A stretch of DNA of 64,000 nucleotides from Maratus speciosus (lineage: Eukaryota > Arthropoda > Arachnida > Araneae > Salticidae), in contig OZ010788.1 of assembly GCA_963932465.1 (NCBI GenBank), positions 666,150,484 to 666,214,483 on the forward strand, given 5' to 3'. Position 1 is the first letter of the stretch, and every line of letters starts with the position of its first letter. The notes beneath the pieces are model-generated. The model was not told the origin of the DNA, ran no database searches, and saw only the letters and a program-made list of their open reading frames with translations. Made by a program: the position numbers and the translations under genes. Positions 55,465-64,000 of the stretch are shown here, in pieces.

Positions 55465-55830
55465 CCATTTATATAACAATTATGAGACATTATTGTATAT
55501 TTCAAAACAACTTTACTGTCTAAACTATAAGACATACAGATCAGTTTTTATTATTTTTACAGTAGACGCTCGATTTTACGAACTCGATGGGACTCATATA
55601 ATGTGTTCGTAAAATCGAAAGTTCGTAAATATGAGTAACATTAGTTCAATGGGATGCTGCTCGGGACCAATACATCAGATCGTAAAAACGAATAATTCGT
55701 TATAAAAAGGTTCGTAAAATCGAGCGTCTACTGTATTTTCTTTTTTTTATGAAAACTGACCTGTATGTCTTATAGACAGTAAAATTGTTTTGAAATATAC
55801 AATAATGTCTGATAATTAGTATATAAATGG
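55465..55830. repeat. Palindrome extending beyond a Tc1/pogo-type MITE
   Basis: Left CCATTTATATAACAATTATG, TTTCAAAACAACTTTACTG, AAGACATACAGATCAG; right the inverse with few changes. Between them sits the TA-flanked MITE at 55560-55733. The outer arms (about 90 bp) lie outside its TIRs and are also inverted copies of each other. Confidence 0.8.
55560..55733. mobile_element. Pogo-type MITE at a palindrome centre
   Basis: CAGTAGACGCTCGATTTTAC to GTAAAATCGAGCGTCTACTG, TA on both sides. Inner words TTCGTAAAATCGA repeat. Confidence 0.8.
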
Positions 55831-56290
55831 TAAAATTGTAAAAACAGACATTACAAACTAAAAAACGGATATCTATTTTGTTTAAATGTTATTATTTTTT
55901 CTATCATCGCATAGACTGTAATCAGTTTCTTATTTAGATTCACAAAATTGTGAATGATGTGGAAAAAAATATTACATTTAAACGTCTATGACGTCACATT
56001 TCCCTGTTGCTGCATTGATCATACATAAAATATTCCAAAATGATTGTCACTCGAAATCATGAATTTGTTCAATGAACGATTCTCCTTATTAATAGTTGAA
56101 TGAATACTTAGGATTCGCTATAGCTTCGTCCATTTTGATAAGATCAACTTATACCCCAGATGAAATATTAGGGAAATATTCAAGCTGATCGTGGATAAAA
56201 TATTCTCATCGAAATTTGGCTTAGAAAAGGAAGATTTTGAAGAGACCGAAAAAATATAAATAATGTAAATAAAAAATATATGAGATGCAT

Positions 56291-56483
56291 TTAACCCCTT
56301 GGGAACGAGCGACCGGTATACATGCCTCGTAAGGTGTTCAGAATCAGTGATTATTCTCACTAGAAAATTTTTATCGTAAATTTTGCCTTATTTAATTCGA
56401 GCATTTTTCCGATTCAATTAGGCAAAAATCTTTGTTTTGAAAAACCGGTGACAAAAGATTAAAAATTCTGTAAAAGACGCTCG
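56291..56483. mobile_element. TTAA palindromic MITE, family C, right tip missing
   Basis: TTAACCCCTTGGGAACGAGC to TGTAAAAGACGCTCG, then TATATATA in place of the expected CCCGAAGGGGTTAA. Confidence 0.7.
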
Positions 56484-57185
56484 TTATATATATCCAACTA
56501 TATTAATATTTTGTTCACACCGCTATTTTAGAACTATAATGTTCTTGGTACGTTTCTACAACATGTAAGGAGATCGAGCAAATATAAATAATGTAAAATT
56601 AAAATAATATATATATAATAAGGTAAGATAAGATAGCTGAAGCCGGAAAATTCTAAGAGAAATATTTTAAAAGTAAAAGATAATGTGATAGTAAAACAAA
56701 AAGATGCTAAACCACGTATATTTTATTCCGAGATTTTAAACACAAATGAAAAATTAAAATCACAAAAATAAAAATAAAATTATACCCGACGTTTCGTAAT
56801 TTCTTAAGAGCCATCATCAGGAGTAAATTTTCTTAATTTACAAAGCTACATTATCGAAGCAAAATTTAAACTGGAATAAGTAAAAGAAATATCAAAAACA
56901 TTTTAAAAATATAATAGTCTGCTAGAAAACCTTAACGTGTTCAAAAGCAAATGTATGTAAGAAAATCATGTTAATCGGTCACAACGGCTCGGTAAAAAGA
57001 GTATAAATTATCCCCACATTTTAACCAGTTTCCTATTCCATTTATCAGTTTGTTTCGTTCATTATTATTTTTATTGTTATTTTTTATTATTGCTATTATC
57101 CCTTTGGTATACCTACAGAACAGGTAACAGAACATTATATTTGGAACGGTTTATGATGGAGTAAGTAGCTGGAGTAATTTTGATA
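56484..57185. other. Mostly unannotated; hammerhead-like motif
   Basis: Apart from the motif at 56783-56822 and a copy of the unit end AGATCGAGCAAATATAAATA near 56571, nothing is recognised. Confidence 0.4.
56783..56822 (-). ncRNA. Hammerhead-ribozyme-like motif (candidate)
   Basis: On the minus strand CTGATGA is followed after 18 bases by CGAAACGTCGGG. The conserved hammerhead elements CUGAUGA, GAAA and GUC appear in the right order, as in hammerhead motifs reported in Penelope-like retroelements. However, the 18-base stretch that should form stem II does not pair well by eye, so it may be a decayed or coincidental motif. Confidence 0.35.
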
Positions 57186-57189
57186 GCTG

Positions 57190-57320
57190 ACAGCTTATTG
57201 TATTTTTTCTTACCGCTAACTAATAATAAATTTCATAACTTAATTCTTATTTAATCTAATAATCCTTAAAAAAAGGATTAAACAAGGCAAATTTTTTCAT
57301 TAAATTATAGTGGTTGTTCG
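57190..57320. mobile_element. H6-type hairpin, diverged
   Basis: ATAGCTGACAGCTTATTG, TTCTTACCGCTAACTAA, TTCTTATTTAATC and the inverse AAACAAGGCAAATT, AAATTATAGTGGTTG. The outer right arm is lost. Confidence 0.5.
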
Positions 57321-57434
57321 TTATTTTGCTGTTTTTGTATATGCATTCTAAAAATGTTTCCCAAAATGGCGAATTAAAAAACATGCATAAAATATGTAAT
57401 TATTATTATATTTGTGCAGTTTTAATTTGTTTGT

Positions 57435-57937
57435 TTAACCCCTTGAAGGGCGCCTACGATTAACCCTCTCGCTGCGTAATTGTTTATCAAAATAGCTTCA
57501 AAAATTGCGTATTTAGCCCCTTGGCGACGAGCGTCTTTTAAGAATTCTTATTCTTTTGTCACCGGTTTTTCAAAGCAAAAATTTTTGTCTAATTTAATAG
57601 GGAAGTGCACCGATTAAATAAAGCAAAATTTACATTAAAAAAATAACTAGTGGGAATAATCAAGTTGGGTTAATCAGACTGAAACAATGCATGCCCGAGA
57701 AAATCTCGGGTTGCGCAAATTTCGCTACTTTTACGTTGCCCGATAAAATCTCGGGTTGCGCAGCGAGAGGTTTAATGAATACTTGCATCAGAAAAATTTT
57801 ATTGAATTTTACTTTTCTAATTTTGGTGGAAAAAAGACGTAAAATTGCTTTTTCTATTTTGGCAATAAAATTTTTGGAAGATTCGGGTGTGAATTCGACA
57901 TTAGAGAAACACAATTTCTTGCCCCTGAAAGGCTTAA
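57435..57937. mobile_element. TTAA palindromic MITE, family E, carrying nested B and C elements
   Basis: TTAACCCCTTGAAGGGCGCC to TTGCCCCTGAAAGGCTTAA. Compared with 2551-2760 on the other strand (CACCTACGATTAACGAAATT), the family B insertion sits at exactly that internal TTAA. Confidence 0.8.
57460..57775. mobile_element. TTAA family B (long form) with family C-like interior, nested in E
   Basis: TTAACCCTCTCGCTGCG to GCGCAGCGAGAGGTTTAA. At 57513 TTAGCCCCTTGGCGACGAGC, a family C terminus with TTAA decayed to TTAG, starts an inner palindrome that runs to about 57672 (GGGTTAATCAG). Two CCCGANAAAATCTCGGG stems follow, as at 4725. Confidence 0.7.
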
Positions 57938-58161
57938 GTTTTTCTTCTTCTTTTTTTTTTCTTGACTCAATATATTAAAAATAAGAACCCGGCACCACTT
58001 TTCTTTTACTAAAATATTTGACTTTGTACAATCGAGAAATGTTGCATTTAACAAACCAAAGATTACAGTTGAAATTAAGTAGTATCCAAAAACTTTTAGT
58101 ATCGAAGATAGCAAACTCTTTTTGCCCGAGCGACACTCGGGCAAAACAGTTAAGGGGTTAA
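57934..58161. mobile_element. TTAA palindromic MITE, family F, copy 2
   Basis: Right end GCCCGAGCGACACTCGGGC, AACAGTTAAGGGGTTAA. Left core boundary CCGGCACCACTTTTC preceded by ATTAAAAATAAG as in 26734 (other strand). The left terminus is decayed and may share the TTAA of the family E element at 57934. Confidence 0.55.
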
Positions 58162-58174
58162 TATCATACATATG

Positions 58175-58408
58175 CATAGCTGCCCAGCTCAAACTAATCT
58201 TCCGTAATACTTACGTTAATTTGACACTGGTTTAATACGTTTTCAACCAGAAAATTTTTAAAGAAATAAAAATAAATATGTTCTACGTAAAAACCTAGAA
58301 TTAAATAAATAAGCATTCATGAAATAAATTTTCTGGTTCGAAATTTGGTTAACCTGGGTTAAATTAATCCAGACATTATGGAAGATTCGTGGAAAGTTGA
58401 CGGCTATG
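58175..58408. mobile_element. Palindromic element of the TTCCGTAATATG type, 8-bp duplication
   Basis: CATAGCTGCCCAGC, ATCTTCCGTAATACTTACG, TTTCAACCAGAAAATTT and the inverse to GTTGACGGCTATG. TACATATG precedes it (58167-58174). The same octamer appears after it once the Tc1-type element at 58411-59557 and one TA are removed. Confidence 0.75.
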
Positions 58409-58410
58409 TA

Positions 58411-58749
58411 CAGTCGTGGGAAAAAAAAAAAAAAAAAAAAGTAAACACCCCCTACTAACTCCTCAACAAATTATCATAGACGAAAGTTACCGGTACCGAA
58501 CGTTTGAAAATAAAGTCTACTTTTAAATGATGTATATAAAATTTTCTTAGGGGGCCATCTACATATTAAAACGAATCCAAACATCATTTTTTTCAATGGC
58601 AAAACCCAATTTTAACGCGATATTTCAAATCTTCGGTTCAAACTATGCCTAGACACCGAATTTCAGGTCATTTGAATTAGTCAAAATTTAGTGTTAAATT
58701 GCATTTTCATATTTTTATTTATCTCTTGGAATTGTGCTCCTAATGTGCT

Positions 58750-58784
<35 letters not shown>

Positions 58785-59557
58785 TAGCAATAATACTAAT
58801 ATACTCAAACATAAATACGCTGAATTTGCAATTTTTATAATTTTATAATATAAATTATGAATTATGAAATTAATATTCGAAAAAATTATGAATTGCAACC
58901 TTCAATTTTTTCGATGGATTTAGATTTATTAAGACCTGCTTTATAGAAATCCAAAATTTCACATTTTTCTTCCAAGTAGTTTTCAAGTTATGCCTAAAAA
59001 ACGGCAAAATGGTGGTTTAAGGTCTATGATAGAAGTGAGTAGGTGTTTTGAAATTTATCCCTCTATTCTGTAATCTAACAGGCTTCATTGATTCCTTGAG
59101 TGGCGCTTCAGGTGCCTTAATCTAGAAGGGGGCTCTCTCGGTTAACAATCAAGTACGAAACTTCAATTTGGATACAGCCCTTAAATTACGCTCGTTTTAA
59201 AATAAATAATTTCTCGGAAACTTATGGTACGAATTGCATAAAAATTTGTTTTTGGGCTAACTGAAGGGTGTAGAGTTCATTTATGCTGTCAGAATTGTGT
59301 ACTTCTATTGAAAAAAACTAAGTTATGATTCCACTAGATTAATATTAACACAATTATTCTAATTGGTAAACAAATCATAATCTCAATCATTACATCTAAT
59401 AAGTTATGATTCGTTTTAATATGTAGATGGCTCCCAAAGCAAATTTTATATACATCATTTAAAAGCAGACTTTATTTCCAATCATTTGGTACCAGTAAAT
59501 TTCTTCTACGATAATTTGTTGAGGAGTTAGTAGGGGTGTTTACTTTTTCCACGTCTG
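58411..59557. mobile_element. Tc1/mariner-type non-autonomous element, 1.15 kb
   Basis: CAGTCGTGGGAAAAAAAAAA then AGTAAACACCCCCTACTAAC and the inverse GTTAGTAGGGGTGTTTACTT, CACGTCTG. TA on both sides (58409-58410, 59558-59559). TIRs of about 150 bp include GGTACCGAACGTTTGAAAAT and CATCTACATATTAAAACGAA. A 32-T run lies at 58752-58783. No transposase frame. Confidence 0.85.
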
Positions 59558-59619
59558 TACATATGTAACCTATAATTTGAATGAACGTTTAAATACCTAT
59601 GGTATCATTAATGATACCA

Positions 59620-59822
59620 CCAGTGTTCCCGATTCAGTGGATTTTATTCACATATTCTGTATTCACACCAGAAATTTAAAATGGAGATTTTTGATTTATT
59701 TAATAACATACATTTCGTTATTAAAATAAGCAAAATTTACTATTTAGGTTTTTCTGGTATGAATTCCGATTTTCTGAATTACGCAATTTCTGGAACTTCT
59801 ACCCTGGACATTTAAGGGTTAA
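59620..59822. mobile_element. TTAA palindromic MITE, family J-like
   Basis: Core CACACCAGAAATTTAAAATG ... GGTTTTTCTGGTATGAATTC with the right end ACATTTAAGGGTTAA. The left end (CCAGTGTTCCCG) is not a TTAA terminus. Confidence 0.55.
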
Positions 59823-59858
59823 ATATACATAGTTAAAAGACAATGTATTTAAAAATGG

Positions 59859-60030
59859 CAGGGCTGCCACTGGCAACTATTTTTATTCTCTACTCTCACC
59901 ACTATTTTTAAAAAATAAATTTTCTTGTATATTTCTCTTGCAAATTTCGTTGAAGTGTATGTGAAAAGTTTTCTGTCTTGAGAAAAAGGTGCGAGATAGA
60001 ATTAAAAAATAGTCGCCAAAAGCAATCCTG
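59859..60030. mobile_element. hAT-like palindromic MITE, H6
   Basis: CAGGGCTGCCACTGGCAACT, ATTTTTATTCTCTACTCTC, ACCACTATTTTTAAAAA and the inverse to GTCGCCAAAAGCAATCCTG. Flanks AAATGG and CATTGG (4 of 6). Confidence 0.65.
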
Positions 60031-60989
60031 CATTGGGTAGAATAGCTAATAATGCATTTTCTTTTCTTTTATTTCTTATGCCTATGCATAAAAAATTGTT
60101 TCTAATCACACTCGTAAGAAAAGGTCCAACTCTGGAAAAAGTTAGTTTCTTTTAATTTTACATTTATGCATTTTCATTCCAAAAACGCATTCAACTGTAC
60201 AAGACAACTGTACAACTGTCACAACACATTATCAATAACACATTTACAACATTAATAAAACAAAAAAACCTGATAAATATTAATATGCCTCAAAATCAAA
60301 TAAAATGAAGCTTTAATAGTACATTAACAGCAATCGTTACGAATCAAGCAATTAAAACTCATATTATAGTCGTTAAAAAATTCAAATTAATTATCGGATT
60401 ATTAAAAAGTTTAAATATTTTTTAACTAAAATATACTATAAGAAATGAAGGCGAAATAATTAAAATTAATTATAAATTCAATTTCAAACATAGAATTTAA
60501 AAATAATTAACAAAAACTATATAATCACAAAAAAATTTAAACTTTTATTTTACGAAAAAGTAAAGATATTCGTTTTAAATTATATTGATGAAATAACTAA
60601 TTACATTTTTTTCCCTTCTAAAACCTATTCAATCCATTTAAAGCAAAGAATGCTTCATCTAAAGATTAAAACCTTTCAAAATAATAAAAAAAAAGATAAT
60701 AAAATAATAAAAGATCTTCAATTAGTTATGCAAATGATAAATGCGAAATTTATTTCGCCAAACAACCAATAAAAATTAAAAATAAAAAAGATTAGTAAAA
60801 CGCAGATTTACTAACTCGAGTCCCGAGGGATAAGAATTCAAGTTTTGAAATAAATTTCTAATTAAAGTATCGAACCTTATTTTGCCCACAGAGAAAAAGG
60901 AAACGGAAATAATTGTATTAAATTTGTTGTTCTGAGTAAATTAAAATATTTCTTTTGCGACTGTGGAAAATACGATAAAAGAAAAACTA
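60031..60989. other. No recognised feature
   Basis: Very A-rich sequence with no repeat copies or coding potential recognised. Confidence 0.35.
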
Positions 60990-61700
60990 TTTTGCCATTA
61001 ACTATTAAATGAAATATTTCTATCTCTTCACCAAATTTAAATAATTTTTAATACCAATTATTTTTTTCATATGCATGCTTTATTGTAAATTAGCTCTGCT
61101 TTATAAGCAGTTTTATTTCAGTTATTAAATAATTTATGTATAAAGAATAGTTAGCATTATTAATATTGGTGCAAAAAAAATGTTTTTTAAATTATTAAAA
61201 TATATATATCATAATACAATTTAAGTAGTTTTTAATACCAATTATTTTTTCATTATTTGCATCCTTTATTGAAGCAAATTAGCTGTGTCTAATAATCAGT
61301 TTTATTTCAGTTATTAAATAATTTATGCAGAAAGTATAGTTAGCTGAAACATTGGTGCACAAAATTGTTTTGAAATTATTAGAAAATACAATAAATATTA
61401 AACAAATATTTTGTTACAAATTATATTTTATTAACTATTAAATGAAATATTTCTCTATTAATCTATTCACCAAATTTAAACAATTTTTAATACCAATTAT
61501 TTTTTCAGATGCGTGGTTTATTGAAGCAAATTACCTCTGCTTAATAAGCAGTTTTGTTTCAGTTTTTAGATAAATTTATGTAGAAAGTATAGTTAGCTGA
61601 AATATCGGTGCAGAAAATTGTTTTTGAAATTATTAAAAAATATATATCATAAATATTTCGTTACAAAGTAATAGATCCGACCTACTGCAGTAAATTAAAT
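60990..61700 (+). repeat. Tandem repeat, three units (about 185 and 255 bp)
   Basis: ATACCAATTATTTTTT occurs at 61051, 61236 and 61491, each followed by TTATTGAAGCAAATTAGCT-like, AGCAGTTTTATTTCAGTTAT and AAGTATAGTTAGC blocks. The second spacer has an extra AAATATTTTGTTAC block. Confidence 0.7.
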
Positions 61701-62068
61701 CTCTGTTACGAAATCTTCGTATTATTAATAAACTTTTAAAAAAAAAATCACTTATCGTAATAGCTGAAACGTTAATAACTCAAGTTGTCGAAAAACTGCT
61801 GAAATATATTAATACATTATATTTGACTATGAAAGCCAGATAACCATTAATAATTAACCTTGGAGGTAACTTATTTTTGCTTTATATATTTTCCACTTTA
61901 AAAGCTGGGTTTATTAAATAAAATTAATGTTCAGAAATAGATATACTCGCTAGTAGGAATCGTCCGAGTCCTGAATAAGTGGCAATGATATGGGAAACTT
62001 CGTCCACTATTGTCTTGGATTACTATAATCCAACTAAATATTTAAACTATTAAATTACAATTGAATCG
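61701..62068. other. No recognised feature
   Basis: AT-rich; nothing recognised. Confidence 0.35.
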
Positions 62069-63081
62069 TTGACATGGGAAAGGGAGTAAGTCACTATTGG
62101 CAGTAGGCTACTTTTTTTGTATTCAGATTTCTTGACTGGCACTACTTTTTTAAAATAGTAAAATTTGTCTTATTGGGATGAGCGTACTAGGCCTGATGAG
62201 CGTCCTGTACTAGGCTACACAAATTACATTTTGTCGTACACTTTACAAAAAACTATTCAGTATTTTGACTTGAAATTAAACATAAAAATAAATTTTGATC
62301 TGTAGATTTGCATAATAATATTTTTTTTTCTACAGAATAACGTTAAAAAATTTAATATTTTAATTAATTTATTTTACATATTTTTCCATTACAGACGAAT
62401 TTTTACAAATAAAAAATGAAACACGTATATTTTCAGAAGAGAAAATAAATCATGGAGTTACGATTTCTTTTATGAAATTTTTAAAATACCCTTTTTATGA
62501 AAATTATAGCATATTTTTGATGATTTAAAATTTGTGAAAATTCAATTATTTACATTCAATTATAAAAGTATTTTTCAGTGTTAAGATTTCAAATACACAA
62601 TTTATTCTTATTATACGAAATCATTTACACAGACGATACTTACGCATTTTAAAAGAATTATATTATGATTTTTTTTTTTTTTTTTTTTTGTAAAATGACA
62701 ACAAAAGAATTAATTGTTAAATTCGTTATATAAATATTTTGTAAAATTTTGTTTCGAAAATATTTTTATTTATACCAGTCTTATATCATAAATAAAAAAT
62801 TCCGAGGAAGTTCTTAGTTATTTGGCTGAATTTACATTTCTAAAATTAAAATGCGCCAAAACATAAAATAAAGTTTTTGCTTAATAAAGATGCAAAAATA
62901 ATATAAAAAAATATTGTTACTTTCATATATTTATCTTACTACCCTGCTAGTTTAATGACATATTAATTAAGGCGAAAACAAGGGGAATTTTACCATTTCA
63001 GAAAAGTGGTGCCAATCGAGAAATCTGAATACAAAAATGTAGACCACGGACAACAATGACTTACACCCTTTCCCATGTCAA
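62069..63081. mobile_element. 1-kb foldback: hAT-like arms with an 0.8-kb interior and inverted outer flanks
   Basis: TTGACATGGGAAAGGG at the left and CCCTTTCCCATGTCAA at the right lie outside a pair of arms (GTAGGCTACTTTTTTTG, ATTCAGATTTCTTGAC, GGCACTACTTTTTTAAAATA) that match the 191-bp hAT MITE at 31876. The interior (about 62180-62940) is unique and contains GTACTAGGC twice. No 8-bp duplication is visible at the hAT ends; instead the flanks are mirror images. Confidence 0.7.
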
Positions 63082-63296
63082 CGCCTCAATTATAAAAGTC
63101 ATTATCAGATCAGATCTAAACAGATCACCTTTTCTTGGCCGACATAATTTTCCAGTTATGAAGTAACCTGATATAGAAAGTTTTATCTAGCCTATGGAAA
63201 ATTCTATAAAGACATATTGAATTCAAAAATGTTATCAAAGGAACTTCCTCTTAAAATTTCCGATTATAATTTAAATAAAACTAACTATCTAAGGGA
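63082..63296. other. No recognised feature
   Basis: Short AT-rich stretch with nothing recognised. Confidence 0.3.
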
Positions 63297-63776
63297 TTAA
63301 CCCCTTAAAGGTCGCTTAATATTTGGAAAAAATAGAACAAATTCTTATTTGTGGAAAAGCCATCATGCGAGAATTCTGTATTTGAATGGTTTTTTTTTTT
63401 TTTTACACCATACAAATTAATGCGAATACGACTCTTATTTTTCACGTGTTAGATCTTTATTTATCATCATCAAACAAATTTTGACAAATAATATTTGAAA
63501 TAGTATAATATACATTAAATTTTGATTATTAATAATTTTTTTGAGTGTGATGTATTTCGAAACATGCGATACAAAGTCCAACATCACAATCAGCGCCAAA
63601 AACCAAACCCAAACGCTAATATTCAAAGACTTCACACCGAAATGCTAGTTAAATTTTTCTGGTTTCAGAAGTTTTTTCCAGCAATAAATCTCCAGCCTGG
63701 AAATAGGACGGGCACGAGAAATAACGAACGACACCTCAGCCCGTGATATTGACAGGAGGGATAATTAAGGGGTTAA
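63297..63776. mobile_element. TTAA element, family H, long copy 2
   Basis: TTAACCCCTTAAAGGTCGC to ATTGACAGGAGGGATAATTA then AGGGGTTAA, colinear with 30353-30924 in reverse. CACACCGAAATGCTAG then TTTTTCTGGTTTCAGAAG near 63640 is a core-like relic. Confidence 0.75.
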
Positions 63777-63838
63777 AGGCTTTTTACGCGTACACCTTTT
63801 AATAAATAACTTAAATACTGTTATGAATAAAATACAGA

Positions 63839-64000
63839 TTAACCCTTTGAAAGGCTGTGTGATATTTTTTAAACCACTTAATTTTAATAAATTTAACACA
63901 GGTTCGTACGCATCGAGGGATTCAGGGAATTTTAGGTTATTTAGTACCAGATATTTCATAAAGTACTGGTCGCTATATCGGAAGATAGAATTTTTTTTCA
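63839..64000. mobile_element. TTAA terminus fragment and truncated H5 hAT-like MITE
   Basis: TTAACCCTTTGAAAGGC at 63839 is a lone TTAA-type end. From 63899 CAGGTTCGTACGCATCGAGG, TTTAGTACCAGATATTTC and GGTCGCTATATCGGAAGATA match the left arm of the H5 elements at 16070 and 17120. The window ends inside it. Confidence 0.65.

Larger units (their letters stand above)
53270..56290 (+). repeat. Segmental tandem array, three large units
   Basis: The block GATCATACATAAAACATTCG, CATTCTGATAAGATCAACTG, GGAGGTTTTGAAGAGATCG begins near 53268, 55079 and 56015. Before each later copy lies GGCATAGACTGTAATCAGTT with GACGTCACATTTC. Units differ in length because of a short-unit array and separate insertions (54080-54860, 55465-55830). 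Confidence 0.75.

Noticed and set aside
58752..58783. Long T run as a retroposon tail
   Set aside because: It lies inside a TA-flanked Tc1-type element with no adjacent target duplication of its own.
934..63081. The hairpins as microRNA genes
   Set aside because: They are repeated transposable elements with terminal repeats and target duplications; stems are far longer than typical precursors. Some could be processed into small RNAs, but nothing here shows it.
674..63842. TTAACCC ends as telomere-like repeats
   Set aside because: They occur singly at element boundaries, always as TTAA plus CCC, never as tandem hexamers.

Overview
The window looks like repeat-dense intergenic DNA from a eukaryote: strongly AT-rich, with no convincing host gene, rRNA, tRNA gene or CRISPR array. 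Several tRNA-derived SINE copies, a jockey-like LINE, Tc1/mariner, pogo/Tigger and hAT remnants and very many short palindromic (foldback) elements suggest an invertebrate, most likely an arthropod. The species cannot be read from the sequence. The recognisable protein-coding pieces are all broken transposon genes.

Layout. 0.7-12 kb: a diverged tandem array (units near 3.1-5.5, 7.2-8.4 and 11.1-11.5 kb) broken up by palindromic elements. 12.8-15.4 kb: a second diverged repeat cluster. 15.7-17.4 kb: a direct duplication in which one copy took up three further elements. 18.8 kb: SINE 1. 20.0-21.5 kb: a 1.48-kb foldback. 23.4-25.3 kb: a LINE fragment inside a TTAA element, itself hit by another TTAA element. 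25.3-27.1 kb: stacked nested insertions. 30-35 kb: more nesting and SINE 2. 37.2-38.9 kb: a Tc1-type half element inverted on itself. 39.5-40.8 kb: a 411-bp tandem repeat. 41.5-45.2 kb: two mariner-like elements, a 173-bp tandem array and SINE 3. 47.3-50.1 kb: further TIR elements. 53.3-56.3 kb: a segmental tandem array. 57.4-64 kb: nested palindromes, a Tc1-type element and a truncated hAT-like element.

Main observation. Most palindromic elements here share a central hairpin of about 90-130 bp. Each arm starts (from outside) with ACCAG or ACCACT followed by AATTTT, then often a GCCTTATTTAAT block, with the reverse complement on the other side. This core sits inside outer arms that are unrelated between families and that end in different transposon termini with different target-site duplications: TTAA, TA, 5, 6, 7-8, 8 and possibly 9 bp. 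Several palindromes also extend beyond the terminal repeats into other DNA, and one is a Tc1 5' half copied as an inverted repeat around the core. My inference is that the core seeds, or accompanies, inverted duplication of neighbouring DNA, so that foldback MITEs are repeatedly made from different transposon ends.

Family labels used below are local: A to J are TTAA-flanked palindromes named by terminus; H5, H6, H7/8 and H8 are hAT-like groups named by target-site duplication length; X, Y, L, M, O and U are other dispersed repeats.
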